DNA of 64,000 nt from Streptomyces sp. NBC_01262 (GTDB taxonomy: Bacteria > Actinomycetota > Actinomycetes > Streptomycetales > Streptomycetaceae). The stretch spans positions 5,471,501 to 5,535,500 of the forward strand of contig NZ_CP108462.1 in NCBI RefSeq assembly GCF_036226365.1, in the 5' to 3' direction. Shown piece after piece: positions 52,889-62,350 of this stretch. Within the stretch, counting starts at the first letter, position 1; each line of letters opens with the position of its first letter. A model generated the notes under the pieces. That model made no database searches and was not told the origin of the DNA. It saw nothing but the letters and a program-made list of their open reading frames with translations. The position numbers were made by a program, and so were the translations under genes.

Positions 52889-54743
52889 CCGACACCGTCG
52901 TGGATCAGGCACAGTCGGCGGCCGAGGGCGACCGCTCCACCCGGGCCGCGGTCGCCACCATGTACCGGCTCACCACCGGCCACCGGGCGTCCCTCACCCT
53001 CGCCACCGTACTCACCCTCGTCGGCTCCGCGCTCGGGCTCGCCCAGCCGCTCGCTGCCAAGCAGGTCGTGGACGCGAGCGGGCGCGGACAGGTGTTGTGG
53101 CCACTGTTGCTGCTCCTCGCCGGGCTGTTCGTCACCGAAGCGGCGACCGGCGCAGCAGGCCGCTTCGTTCTGGAGCGCATGGGCGAAAGCATCGTACGAG
53201 GGCTGCGCCACAGCCTGGTCGGGCGGCTGCTCCGGCTGGAGATGCGGGAGTACGACCGGCACCGCAGCGGCGACCTGATCTCCCGGGTCACCACCGATAC
53301 CACCCTGCTCAGAGAAGTCGTCTCCCAAGCGCTGGTCGATCTGTTGACGGGTGCCCTCGTCGCGGCGGGGGCGATCGTCCTCATGGCGTGGATCGACCCG
53401 CTGCTGCTGCTCCTGGTCGCGGCGACCGTGGTTACCGCCGCCGTGATCGTCGCCTCGCTTCTCAAGGGCATCCGGGCTGCCTCCGAACGCATGCAGACCT
53501 CCGTCGGCGCGATCGCCGCCGACCTCGAACGCGCGCTCGGCGCCCTGCCGATGGTCCGGGTTCACCGAGCCGAGGACCGTGAAGCGGGCCGCATCGGAGA
53601 ATGTGTCGAATCGGCGTACAGCGCCGGCGTACGCACCGCGAAACTCGCCTCCGTGATGAGCCCGGCGGTCGAACTCGCGGTACAGGGCTCCTTCCTGATC
53701 GTCCTGGTCATCGGCGGCCTGCGGGTCAACGGCCACGCCAACTCCCTCGGCGACCTGGTCGCCTACTGCTGTACGCCTCCTACCTGGTCCTTCCGCTGTC
53801 CTCGGTCTTCCGGGCGGTCGGCCTGATCCAGCGTGGCATGGGGGCCTACCAGCGCATCGAGCAGGCGCTGTCCCTGCCGGCGGAGCCCTCCCAGGAGACG
53901 CCGACCGTCCGGGCACGTACGCGCGAACCGGCCCGGCAGACCGTCTCGTACGAGAAACCCGCCCTCGCCCTGCGGGACATCGGCTTCGGCTACGACCCGA
54001 GCCGGCCGGTGCTGCGCGGCATCTCTTTCACCGCCCCTCACCGGCGCCAGACAGCCCTGGTCGGCCTGTCGGGTGCCGGAAAGAGCACGATCTTCGCCCT
54101 CATCGCCAGATTCTACGAACCGGACTCCGGAACCCTGCTGTTCGACGGCCTGCCCGCCACCGAACTGAGCCGCGCCGCATGCCGCGGGCGCATCGCCGTC
54201 GTCGACCAGAACACCCACGTCGTCCACGGCACCCTGTGGGACAACATCACCTACGCAGCGCCCGACGCCACCGAGGCCGAAGTGCGACGCGCCGTCGAAC
54301 TCGCCCAGCTGGAAGGGGTCGTGCGGCGACTGCCGGGCGGCTTGTCGGGAATGCTCGGTGAGCGCGGCAGCAGGCTGTCCGCGGGAGAGCGCCAGCGCGT
54401 GGCCCTGGCCCGCGCCCTGCTCGCCCGCCCCTCGATCCTTCTGCTCGACGAGCCCACCTCCCACCTCGACACCATCAACGAAACCGCGCTCACCACCGTG
54501 ATGAAGGACGTCGCCCGGGAATGCGCCCTGCTGGTCATCGCACACCGGCTCTCCACGGTCCAGCACGCGGACCGGATCATCGTGCTGGACGAGGGCAGAG
54601 CCGTCGCCTGCGGACGTCACGAGGAACTACTCACCAGCAGCCCCACCTACCGCGAACTGGCCGCCGGCCAAATGCTTCGGCCGGCCGCCACCCCGCCCTC
54701 CCCCGTGACGACCGCACGCCCCCACCCTCACAGCCCACTGTGA
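52885..54743 (+). pseudogene. Lasso-peptide ABC exporter (protein D), single-base frameshift
   Basis: The first frame (52885-53768) encodes the transmembrane domain, from MTDTVVDQAQSAAEGDRSTR through LISRVTTDTTLLREVVSQAL to NSLGDLVAY. There one base is missing, and another frame continues LLYASYLVLPLSSVFRAVGL with the ATPase: Walker A GLSGAGKSTIFALI, LSAGERQRVALARALL, Walker B ILLLDEPTSHLD and the switch histidine in VIAHRLSTVQ. Joined, it would be about 619 aa, a standard half-transporter of the MsbA type used for peptide export and immunity. The frameshift leaves the ATPase half without a start codon. Confidence 0.82.
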
Positions 54744-57196
54744 AGCCGCTCAGCCGGTTGCGGCGCCGGGGGGAGGGTCTGTTCCGCCCAGATGGTTTTG
54801 CCCTCGGTGGTTTGGCGGGTGCCCCAGGCCGCTGTGAGTTGGGCGACCAGGAGCAGGCCGCGGCCGCCTTCGTCAAAGGTGCGGGCACGGCGCAGGTGGG
54901 GGGCAGTGCCACTGGCGTCGGAGACTTCGCAAATGAGGTTTCGGTCATGGATCAGACGCAGCTGTATGGGTGGGTCGCCGTATCGGATGGCGTTGGTGAC
55001 GAGTTCGCTGACGACCAGTTCGGTGACGAAGCCGGCGTCGTCCAGCCCCCAGGCCGCCAGTTGGGCGGCGGCCCCCTTTCGGGCCTGGGCGACGGCGACC
55101 GGGTCCGCCGGTATTTCCCAGGTGGCGACTTGGCCGGTGTCCAAGGCTTTGGTGCGGGCGATGAGCAGCGCGATGTCGTCGGAGGGGCGGCCGGGCAGCA
55201 GGGCGGCCAGAACGGCGTCGCACAGGTTGTCCAAGGGGGCGGACGGGTGAGCGAGGGCCTGGCAGAGCAGGGACAGGCCGGCGTCGATGTCCCGCTCGCG
55301 GGATTCGATCAGCCCGTCGGTGTAAAGGGCGAGGAGGCTGCCCTCGGGGAGTTCGACGTCGGTCGCTTCGAAGGGGAGTCCGCCCAGCCCGAGTGGGGGG
55401 CCGACGGGGAGGTCGAGCAGCTTCGCGGTGCCGTCGGGGGTGACCAGGACGGGTGCCGGGTGTCCGGCGAGGGCGATGGTGCAGTGGCCGGACAGCGGGT
55501 CGTACACGGCGTACAGGCAGGTCGCCCCGACATCTCCGGTGGTCTCCGCGCCGGGGCCCGGCCGCGGGGCGTCCTTCCCTTCGGCGGACAGGCGGGCGAC
55601 GAGGTCGTCGAGGTGGGTGAGCAGTTCGTCGGGGGGCAGGTCGATGTCGGCGAGGGTGAGGACGGCGGTGCGCAGCCGTCCCATGGTGGCGGAGGCGTGG
55701 ATGCCGTGGCCGACGACATCGCCGACGACCAGTGCGACTCTGGCGCCGGACAGTGGGATGACGTCGAACCAGTCTCCGCCCACCCCGGCTTGGGCGCCGG
55801 CGGGCAGGTAGCGGGAAGCGATCTCCACGGCGGCCTGCTCGGGCAGCGCCTGGGGCAGCAGGCTGCGCTGCAGGGTGACCGCGGTGGCGCGTTCGCGGGT
55901 GTAGCGCCGGGCGTTGTCGATACAGACAGCCGCTCTGGCGGCCAGCTCCTCGGCCAGCACCAGGTCGTCCTCGCGGAACACCTCGGGATGCCGGTGGCGG
56001 ACGAAGACGACAACGCCCAGGGTGGTGCCGCGGGCGGTCAGGGGCACGGTGATCGCCGAGTGCATGCCGAAGTCGCGGACCGTGGCGGCCCGGCCCCGAT
56101 CGCGGGCCGTCCACTCGGTGATCGTGGGGTCGGTCGCGTAGTGCAGTCGGGCATGTCCTGACCTGAGGCTCTCCACCGGCGGGGAGCCCTCCGGATAGTC
56201 GTCCACCTGGCCCGGAGCGACGACCGCCTCGGGGGTTCCCGGGTTCACGGACCGGTGGGCGACGCGCCGCAGGGGGACGGGGCCGCGTGGCTCGCCCGTT
56301 CCCGGGGGCGGCTCGTGCGCGCCGTCGAGGGAGGGGAGCAGGTCGACGCTGACGAAGTCGGCGAATTCCGGGACGGCCACGTCCGCCAGTTCCTGAGCTG
56401 TCCGCGTCACGTCGAGGGTGCTGCCGATCCGCGTACTGGCATCGGCGAGCAGTGCGAGCCGCTTACGGGCCCAGTACTGATCGGTTATGTCATGACCGGC
56501 AAAACCTACGCCGTGAATGCGGCCGTCTTCGTCCTTCAGCGGGGTGACGAAGCTCAACCAGGCGTGCTCGCGGCTCTCGCCCGGGGCTCTCCCGTAGACC
56601 TCCTTGACCTGCGGCTCACCGGTCTCCAGCGCCCGCAGCGCGACCCGCTCCATCGTGGCCATCGCCGGATCGTCCAGGTATTCCGTAGGCCGCAGCCCGC
56701 GGATGTCATCCTCGGTGAGGGCCAGGGCATGTTGCCAGGCCTCGTTGGCCCGGCGCATGCGCAGCCCGGTGTCGTACAACCCCATGTGGCAGCCCGCGAC
56801 CTGCTCGTGGTGCCAGCCCACGAGAGCCTCGTCGTCGGGCTCCGGCCGCAGCCCCGTCAGTGCGGAGACCAGAAACCATTCGAGCGGCCCGCCCTCCGGC
56901 GCCCTTCTGTGGGCCAGGACCTTGACCTCCAAGCGGTGGCCGTCGCGGTGCCGCAGGGCGACCTGCCCGTTCCACCTGGGCAGCTGCGCGAGGGACCGCA
57001 GCTCCGCCTCGTCGACCCCCTCGGCCGGCAGACCAGCTGCGGACCGTCCCACAATCTGCGTGGGCGAGTACCCCAGCAATGCCTCGGCTCCCGCATTCCA
57101 CCCGGTCACGATGCCGTGCTCATCGATGGTGACGCTCGCACTGAGCGCCTCGTCGAAGGCGTCCTTGGACGCCCCCGGCACCTTGTCGGTGGCCAT
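54728..57196 (-). CDS. PAS-GAF-PP2C (SpoIIE/RsbU-type) phosphatase with C-terminal anti-sigma-like ATPase domain
   Basis: I use the ATG at 57196, preceded by GGAGGG; 822 aa. Residues about 10-260 hold two PAS domains (ITGWNAGAEALLGYSPTQIVG-like start, GLRMRRANEAWQ). About 270-450 form a GAF domain (FGMHSAITVPLTARGTTLG). The SpoIIE phosphatase follows, with GGDWFDVIPL, VVGDVVGHGIHASATM, LAGHPAPVLV and YTDGLIESRERD. The end is an RsbW-like HATPase (VSELVTNAIRYGD, GGRGLLLVAQL). Such proteins set sigma-factor or antisigma-antagonist phosphorylation in response to small signals; they are numerous in Streptomyces. It converges on the lasso exporter with a 16-bp overlap of coding ends. Confidence 0.92.
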   Translation of the reverse strand: MATDKVPGASKDAFDEALSASVTIDEHGIVTGWNAGAEALLGYSPTQIVGRSAAGLPAEGVDEAELRSLAQLPRWNGQVALRHRDGHRLEVKVLAHRRAPEGGPLEWFLVSALTGLRPEPDDEALVGWHHEQVAGCHMGLYDTGLRMRRANEAWQHALALTEDDIRGLRPTEYLDDPAMATMERVALRALETGEPQVKEVYGRAPGESREHAWLSFVTPLKDEDGRIHGVGFAGHDITDQYWARKRLALLADASTRIGSTLDVTRTAQELADVAVPEFADFVSVDLLPSLDGAHEPPPGTGEPRGPVPLRRVAHRSVNPGTPEAVVAPGQVDDYPEGSPPVESLRSGHARLHYATDPTITEWTARDRGRAATVRDFGMHSAITVPLTARGTTLGVVVFVRHRHPEVFREDDLVLAEELAARAAVCIDNARRYTRERATAVTLQRSLLPQALPEQAAVEIASRYLPAGAQAGVGGDWFDVIPLSGARVALVVGDVVGHGIHASATMGRLRTAVLTLADIDLPPDELLTHLDDLVARLSAEGKDAPRPGPGAETTGDVGATCLYAVYDPLSGHCTIALAGHPAPVLVTPDGTAKLLDLPVGPPLGLGGLPFEATDVELPEGSLLALYTDGLIESRERDIDAGLSLLCQALAHPSAPLDNLCDAVLAALLPGRPSDDIALLIARTKALDTGQVATWEIPADPVAVAQARKGAAAQLAAWGLDDAGFVTELVVSELVTNAIRYGDPPIQLRLIHDRNLICEVSDASGTAPHLRRARTFDEGGRGLLLVAQLTAAWGTRQTTEGKTIWAEQTLPPAPQPAERLHSGL

Positions 57197-57421
57197 GCGT
57201 CCCTCCACGGTTGTTCACTCGCTCCGGCGGAGATATCCGCCGCTCCCCGGCGTGTGACGCCGGGACCGGCACACCCAGCCGAACGGCGCACCTGTCCGCA
57301 TTATCCCGCTTTGGTCGGCCGGGGGCAGCGGCTGACCCCAGGGGAGTGCCATGGGCGGCGATGGTTTCCGCGCGCGAGCTCCACGTCCGCCCTTCCGCAT
57401 CTCCAGGGTTGGCCCAGGAGG

Positions 57422-57446
57422 TATTGATATCTTGGGCATCTCAATA
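57422..57446 (+). promoter_or_regulatory. Inverted repeat, possible LysR-type operator
   Basis: TATTGA at 57422-57427 and TCAATA at 57441-57446 form a perfect dyad with 13 bases between. It lies 88 bp upstream of the LysR start in an AT-rich pocket of the 337-bp divergent region and could serve autoregulation of the cat operon. No match to a defined consensus is claimed. Confidence 0.4.
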
Positions 57447-57533
57447 GGTCGCAATAAGGTATTTGTGGTGTATGGGATGCGTTCCCTACGCTGGGGCATG
57501 TTCGAGGGCCCCGACTGAGAAAGGGGCAGCCCG

Positions 57534-58457
57534 ATGGAGCTCAGGCACCTTCGGTATTTCGCGGCCGTCGCCGAGACGCGTCATTTCGGAAAGGCCGCGG
57601 AGGACCTGCACATGGCTCAGCCCCCGCTGTCCCAGGCGATCCGTCGCCTGGAGAGCGAACTGGGTGTCGAACTGTTCACCCGCACCACCCGGCAGGTTGC
57701 CCTGACTGGCGCCGGAGAGGTGTTCCGCACCGACGTGGAGCGCATCCTCAAGGCCGTCGACGACGCGGTGGCCAGAGTCGGGCGCTTCGCCTCGGGGGCG
57801 GAGGGGGTGCTCAGGATCGGCCTGACGGGATCCGCCTCGTACCGACAACTGCCGGCGCTGGCAAGGCTGGTGAAACGGGAGATGCCGCAAGTGATGCTGG
57901 AGGTGCACACCGAGATGCTTACGCCCGCCCAGGAAGCGGGGCTGATCGAGCGACGTCTCGACGTCGGTGTCCTGCGCCCGCCGGTACGGCAGGAGGGGAT
58001 CACCCACCGCCCCATCGCCACCGAAGCACTGGTCGCGGCCGTCCCCGAGGAGCACTGGCTCGCCGAGGCGGACTTCGTACGCGTGGAGCAGCTGCGGCAC
58101 GAGAACTTCATCATGTACGGGGCCACGCTCGGCTCCGTCGTCAACGACGTGGTCGTACGCAGCTGTCTCGCCTCCGGCTTCTACCCGCACTGTGCCTACG
58201 AGGTCACCGAGACCTCAGCCGCCCTGGCGCTGGTCGCCGCCGGACTCGGCGTCGCCGTGCTCCCCGATTCGATCCGCTCCGCGCCCCGCGAGGGGGTGCG
58301 GTGCAAGGACATCGAGAATGCGCTGACCGTCCGCCTGGACCTGGCCTGGCGCCAGGACGACGACTCGCCGCTGCTGCGCGGTCTCCTGAGGCTGCTCGAT
58401 CAGAACGACATGTTTCTTGAAGGATCTGAAGGATCTGAAGGAGAAGGAGTGGCGTGA
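57534..58457 (+). CDS. LysR-family regulator of catechol catabolism (CatR/BenM-like)
   Basis: 307 aa. N-terminal winged HTH: RHLRYFAAVAETRHFGKAAE and PPLSQAIRRLESELGVELF. The effector-binding half has LLVARLxVxx-type periplasmic-fold segments such as GVLRIGLTGSASYRQLPAL and ALVAAGLGVAVLPDSI. It resembles CatR/BenM regulators responding to cis,cis-muconate. Unusually, it is transcribed in the same direction as catB and overlaps it by four bases, whereas LysR genes are normally divergent, so it controls its own expression along with the operon. Short GAAGGATCT tandem copies occur just before its stop. Confidence 0.88.
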   Translation: MELRHLRYFAAVAETRHFGKAAEDLHMAQPPLSQAIRRLESELGVELFTRTTRQVALTGAGEVFRTDVERILKAVDDAVARVGRFASGAEGVLRIGLTGSASYRQLPALARLVKREMPQVMLEVHTEMLTPAQEAGLIERRLDVGVLRPPVRQEGITHRPIATEALVAAVPEEHWLAEADFVRVEQLRHENFIMYGATLGSVVNDVVVRSCLASGFYPHCAYEVTETSAALALVAAGLGVAVLPDSIRSAPREGVRCKDIENALTVRLDLAWRQDDDSPLLRGLLRLLDQNDMFLEGSEGSEGEGVA

Positions 58458-59557
58458 AGATCGTCAGGGTGGAGGCAATCCCCTTTGCCATTCCGTACCG
58501 GAAGCCGCTGAAGTTCGCGAGCGGCGAGGTGCATTCCGCCGACCACGTCCTGGTGCGGGTGCACACCGACGAGGGCTTGACGGGGACTGCTGAGGCGCCG
58601 CCCCGTCCCTACACCTACGGCGAGACCCAGGAGTCGATCGTCGCGGTGATCGACAGGATCTTCGCGCCGCAGATCATGGGACTGACGGCTCTGGAGCGCG
58701 AAGCCGTCCACGAGAAGCTCGACCGGACCATCGGCAACCCGACCGCCAAGGCGGCCATCGACATGGCCCTGTGGGACATCCTCGGCCAGGCCGCCGGCAT
58801 GCCGGTGTCCGGGCTGCTCGGCGGCTGGACCGACCGCATGCGGGTGAGCCACATGGTCGGGTTCGCGCCCGCCGACATCATGGTCGCGGAAGCGATACGG
58901 ATCCGGGAGACGTACGGGATCACCACGTTCAAGGTGAAGGTCGGCAGGCAGCCCTACACCGACGATGTCGAAGCCTGCCGGGCGCTGCGCGAGGCACTGG
59001 GTGCGGACGTGGAGCTCTACATCGACGGCAACCGCGGCTGGAGCGCTTCCGAGTCGGCCCGCGCTTTGCGCGAGATGGACGGTCTCGGCCTGACCTTCGC
59101 CGAGGAACTCTGCCCCGCCGACGATGTACTGGGCAGGCGCTGGCTCGTTGCCCGCAGTCCCATCCCCTTCATCGCCGATGAGAGCGCCACCCGGCCCGCC
59201 GAGGTCACCCGCGAACTCCTCGGCGGCTCCGCCACCGCCATCAGCATCAAGACCGCCCGCACCGGCTTCACCGCCTCCCAGCGCGTCCTGCACGCATGCG
59301 AGGGGCTGGGCGTGGAGGTGGTGATGGGCAATCAGATCGACGGCCAGATCGGCACATTGTGCACGGTCACCTTCGGAGCCGCCCACCGCACCACCTCCCG
59401 GCACGCCGGCGAGCTGTCGAACTTCCTCGACATCACCGACGACCTTCTCGCCGAGCCGCTCACCATCGAGAACGGCACCCTGCGTATTCGCGAGGGCGCC
59501 GGACTCGGCACCGCCATCGACCCCGACAAGCTGGCCCGCTACCGCCAGGACCGCTGA
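58454..59557 (+). CDS. catB: Muconate cycloisomerase (enolase superfamily)
   Basis: GTG overlaps the LysR stop; 367 aa. MLE-subgroup motifs: the KxK pair in ITTFKVKVGRQPY, the metal ligands Asp in LYIDGNRGW, Glu in TFAEELCPADD and Asp in FIADESATRP, and the second lysine in AISIKTARTGFT. It converts cis,cis-muconate to muconolactone using Mn2+. Immediately followed by catA and catC, which leaves little doubt about the substrate class. A dipeptide epimerase or succinylbenzoate synthase of the same superfamily is excluded by context only. Confidence 0.92.
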   Translation: MKIVRVEAIPFAIPYRKPLKFASGEVHSADHVLVRVHTDEGLTGTAEAPPRPYTYGETQESIVAVIDRIFAPQIMGLTALEREAVHEKLDRTIGNPTAKAAIDMALWDILGQAAGMPVSGLLGGWTDRMRVSHMVGFAPADIMVAEAIRIRETYGITTFKVKVGRQPYTDDVEACRALREALGADVELYIDGNRGWSASESARALREMDGLGLTFAEELCPADDVLGRRWLVARSPIPFIADESATRPAEVTRELLGGSATAISIKTARTGFTASQRVLHACEGLGVEVVMGNQIDGQIGTLCTVTFGAAHRTTSRHAGELSNFLDITDDLLAEPLTIENGTLRIREGAGLGTAIDPDKLARYRQDR

Positions 59558-59575
59558 CAGACAAGGAACGGGACA

Positions 59576-60436
59576 ATGACCGACATCATCACCACCCAGG
59601 CCACTGCCACGGCCGCGGCCTCCGGCGCCGCCGCCACCGAGCGCTTCCGCACCCGGCAGTCCGAGGACGCGCCCGCCGCCGACACCAAGCGCGTGGACAC
59701 CCTCGCCACCGAGCTCATCACCGCCGTCCACGACATCGTCCGCCGCCACCAGGTCACCTACGCCGAGTACGACGTACTCAAGTCCTGGCTGATCCAGGTC
59801 GGCGAGGACGGCGAGTGGCCGCTCTTCCTCGACGTGTGGGTCGAGCACGTCATCGAGGAGGTCGCCAGCGAGAACCGCGCCGGCAGCAAGGGCACCATCG
59901 AGGGCCCCTACTACGTCCCCGGCGCCCCGCGCTTCCCCGCCGACGCGACCCTGCCCATGCGTGACGACGAGGAAGGTGCCCCGCTGCTCTTCCAGGGCCA
60001 GGTGACCTCCGTGGACGGCAGCCCCCTGGCCGGCGCCACCATCGAGATCTGGCACGCGGACAACGACGGCTACTACGCGCAGTTCGCCCCCGGTCTGCCC
60101 GAGTGGAACCTGCGCGGCCATGTCACCGCCGACGACCAGGGCAATTTCAAGATCCGCACCATCGAGCCGGCGCCGTACCAGATCCCCACCGACGGCTCCT
60201 GCGGCAACCTCATCGCCGCCGCCGGCTGGCACGCCTGGCGCCCGGCGCACCTCCACCTGAAGGTCTCCGCGCCGGGCCACCAGCTGATCACCACCCAGCT
60301 GTACTTCCAGGGCGGTCAGTACGTCGAGGACGACATCGCCTCCGCTGTGAAGCCCGAACTCATCCTCGCCCCGGCACCTGTCGCCGACGGCGACGGCAAC
60401 CAGGTCACGTACGACTTCGTCCTCGACAAGGCGTGA
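59576..60436 (+). CDS. catA: Catechol 1,2-dioxygenase
   Basis: 286 aa. Intradiol dioxygenase with the N-terminal helical linker domain (to about residue 100), then IEGPYYVPGAPRF (first Fe-ligand Tyr), IEIWHADNDGYYAQF (second Tyr), and AHLHLKVSAPGHQLITTQLY with the two Fe-ligand histidines following WRP. It cleaves catechol to cis,cis-muconate with O2 using non-haem Fe(III). It lies 18 bp after catB, in the same transcription unit. Confidence 0.94.
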   Translation: MTDIITTQATATAAASGAAATERFRTRQSEDAPAADTKRVDTLATELITAVHDIVRRHQVTYAEYDVLKSWLIQVGEDGEWPLFLDVWVEHVIEEVASENRAGSKGTIEGPYYVPGAPRFPADATLPMRDDEEGAPLLFQGQVTSVDGSPLAGATIEIWHADNDGYYAQFAPGLPEWNLRGHVTADDQGNFKIRTIEPAPYQIPTDGSCGNLIAAAGWHAWRPAHLHLKVSAPGHQLITTQLYFQGGQYVEDDIASAVKPELILAPAPVADGDGNQVTYDFVLDKA

Positions 60437-60442
60437 CGCACA

Positions 60443-60742
60443 GTGCTCTTCGCGGTACGGATGGACGTCGAGATCCCGCGCGATCTGGACCCCCAGGTGC
60501 GCGCGGATCTGGTGGCCCGGGAGAAGGCCTACTGCCAGGACCTGCAGAAAGCGGGCACCTGGGTCCACATCTGGAGATGCGTCGGACAGTACGCCAACTT
60601 CAGCGTCTTCGACGCCGATGACAACGAGGACCTCCACCGCATCCTGTGGAACCTCCCCCTCTTCCCTTACATGACGATCGACGTCACACCCCTGGCCCGG
60701 CATCCCTCCGATCTGGCCGCCGGCGACACACTGCGGCAGTAG
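60443..60742 (+). CDS. catC: Muconolactone isomerase
   Basis: 99 aa, close to the usual 92-97. MLFAVRMDVEIPRDLDPQVR at the start, REKAYCQDLQKAGTWVHIWR in the middle and LPLFPYMTIDVTPLARHPSD near the end are characteristic of MIase. It converts muconolactone to 3-oxoadipate enol-lactone. The GTG start is six bases after the catA stop. The pcaD/catD enol-lactonase needed next is not in the window. Confidence 0.94.
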   Translation: MLFAVRMDVEIPRDLDPQVRADLVAREKAYCQDLQKAGTWVHIWRCVGQYANFSVFDADDNEDLHRILWNLPLFPYMTIDVTPLARHPSDLAAGDTLRQ

Positions 60743-60862
60743 GGGAATCCTTTACGCTGGGAAGGACAATCCTCCGGTACGTGCCGTGATACCCGGGTTG
60801 TCCCGGAGTTCTCGGTCACCTAGCCTTTTCCGAAAGTTCCCTCCGCATTCGAGGAATCGCCC

Positions 60863-61315
60863 ATGGCATTCCGGCGCGACCGGGCAACGGAAACCCTGAC
60901 CCGGTATCTGCAGTTGTGCGATGTCCCTGTCCCTGTTCCTGCCCCCGACGGTGTGGGAGACGAACTCGGCAATCTGTTCACCGACGACGCGGTCTGGGAA
61001 GGAGCGGGCCCGAAGTACGGCGAGAAGTTCGGCCGCACCGAGGGACGGCTGGCGATCGTCGACATGGTTTCGGCATACCTGCCACCGAACAGCCACTTCC
61101 GCCAGAACGTTCACCTGTTGCTCCCCGGGACCATCGATCTCGGCGACTCGACGGCCCGGGGAAGCTGGCTGATGCAGCAGCTCTCACGCTATGAGTCGGG
61201 CGCCGCCGAGGTCATGGTGGCCCGGCTGGACGTGACCTTCCGCTTCGATGCGGGGCGCGCACTGATCCGCCGGTTCCGGACCGAGCAGCTCTTCAGCGCT
61301 CCACTGGCGGGGTGA
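60863..61315 (+). CDS. SnoaL/NTF2-like protein
   Basis: 150 aa with the cone-shaped NTF2 fold pattern: LTRYLQLCDVPVPVP, LGNLFTDDAVWEGAGPKYGE, RLAIVDMVSAYLPP, GSWLMQQLSRYE and a beta-rich end. SnoaL-like_4 proteins often act on small aromatics or serve as dioxygenase beta-like partners, and the position after the cat genes suggests a role around aromatic substrates. The 120-bp gap before it, with an AT-rich TTTACG-containing pocket, allows its own promoter. No catalytic residue can be assigned. Confidence 0.75.
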   Translation: MAFRRDRATETLTRYLQLCDVPVPVPAPDGVGDELGNLFTDDAVWEGAGPKYGEKFGRTEGRLAIVDMVSAYLPPNSHFRQNVHLLLPGTIDLGDSTARGSWLMQQLSRYESGAAEVMVARLDVTFRFDAGRALIRRFRTEQLFSAPLAG

Positions 61316-61343
61316 GTTCGGTGAGTTCGGTGAGTTCGGTGAG
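61312..61343 (+). repeat. 3.5 tandem copies of a 9-bp repeat (GTGAGTTCG)
   Basis: GTGAGTTCG repeats at 61312, 61321 and 61330, then a partial unit at 61339. The first unit contains the stop codon of the SnoaL-like gene. Each unit offers a GTG, so the upstream start of the next gene is ambiguous. Confidence 0.85.
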
Positions 61344-61377
61344 CAGGGCCCGGCACACGGAGGAGGAACGGAGAACG

Positions 61378-61665
61378 ATGACGGCGATGAAGGTGACGCC
61401 GGAGTCGGGCGGGTGCACCACCTTCCTGACCTGCTACGAGGACACCCACGGCTACGGATGGCACCACGTCGACCTCTTCGTCCACGACGCCGTGGGCAGG
61501 GAGATCAACTGGGTCCACTGGCAGGTCGACGAGGACGGACCGGAGGCCGCGGACCACGCCACCGCTCGGGTGGAACCGGCACTGCGCCGGACCGGCGAGT
61601 GGGAGCACGGGATCCGGGCGGACGGCAGCAGCTACTGGATCGCGCCGGCGGCGTGGGACGAGTGA
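61378..61665 (+). CDS. Small protein of unknown function, 95 aa
   Basis: I use the ATG at 61378, which has AGGAGG and GGAG boxes upstream, in place of a GTG start inside the 9-bp repeats. The protein is rich in W, H, D and E (FLTCYEDTHGYGWHHVDLFV, INWVHWQVDEDG, IRADGSSYWIAP). No signal peptide or membrane segment is visible, and I know no family. The histidines and acids could bind metal. It lies between the SnoaL-like gene and the response regulator in one apparent transcription unit. Confidence 0.65.
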   Translation: MTAMKVTPESGGCTTFLTCYEDTHGYGWHHVDLFVHDAVGREINWVHWQVDEDGPEAADHATARVEPALRRTGEWEHGIRADGSSYWIAPAAWDE

Positions 61666-61690
61666 GCCGGAGGTGATGGAGGTGACAGCG

Positions 61691-62350
61691 ATGCGGGCCC
61701 ACCACGCGCCCCCGGGACCGGCGGACGGACAGCCGCGGGGCAGCGTCGTCTACATCATCGACGACGATCAGGAACTGTGCAGGTCACTGGCCTGGCTGCT
61801 GGAGTCCGTGAAGATCAGGTCGCAGTGCTTCACCGATGTGCGGAGCTTCCTGGACTCGTACGACCGGGACCAGCCCGCGTGCATGGTGCTGGATGTGCGC
61901 ATGCCGGAGGTGAGCGGCTTCGAGCTGCAGGAGGTCCTGAACCGGGCCGGGTCGGTGATACCGGTCGTCTTCGTGTCCGCTCACGGCGACATCAGGATGT
62001 CGGTGCGGGCGTTGCAGAACGGGGCCGTGGACTTCCTGGAGAAGCCGTACGATCCCCAGCACATGCTCGATGTCGTCCAGAGGGCGCTGCGAACCGCGCA
62101 GGAACGATTCTCTTTGGCGGCCCGGCACCAGGTGCTCCAAGCACGCCTGAGTAGCCTCAGCCCGCGTGAACGGGAGATCCTCCGTATGGTGATCGACGGC
62201 GTACCCAGCAAGAACATCGCGACCCGGCTGGGGATCAGCACGAAGACCGTCGATGTGCACCGCACCCGCATCCGCGAGAAGGCTGGCGCCGAGAGCATGG
62301 CGACTCTCGTCCGGGACGTGCTCCAGGCCGGCCTCGGGCTGTCGCAGTGA
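61691..62350 (+). CDS. FixJ/NarL-type response regulator
   Basis: GGAGG eight bases before the ATG at 61691 favours this start over the GTG at 61673 or ATG at 61676; 219 aa. Receiver domain: the acidic pair in VYIIDDDQELCRS, the phosphoacceptor Asp in CMVLDVRMPEVSGFEL, the Ser in VFVSAHGD and the Lys in DFLEKPYDPQ. A LuxR-type HTH follows (LSPREREILRMVIDGVPSKN and KTVDVHRTRIREKAGAES). It is closest to the FixJ/TodT/StyR group and is coupled by a four-base overlap to the kinase gene next to it. Confidence 0.93.
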   Translation: MRAHHAPPGPADGQPRGSVVYIIDDDQELCRSLAWLLESVKIRSQCFTDVRSFLDSYDRDQPACMVLDVRMPEVSGFELQEVLNRAGSVIPVVFVSAHGDIRMSVRALQNGAVDFLEKPYDPQHMLDVVQRALRTAQERFSLAARHQVLQARLSSLSPREREILRMVIDGVPSKNIATRLGISTKTVDVHRTRIREKAGAESMATLVRDVLQAGLGLSQ

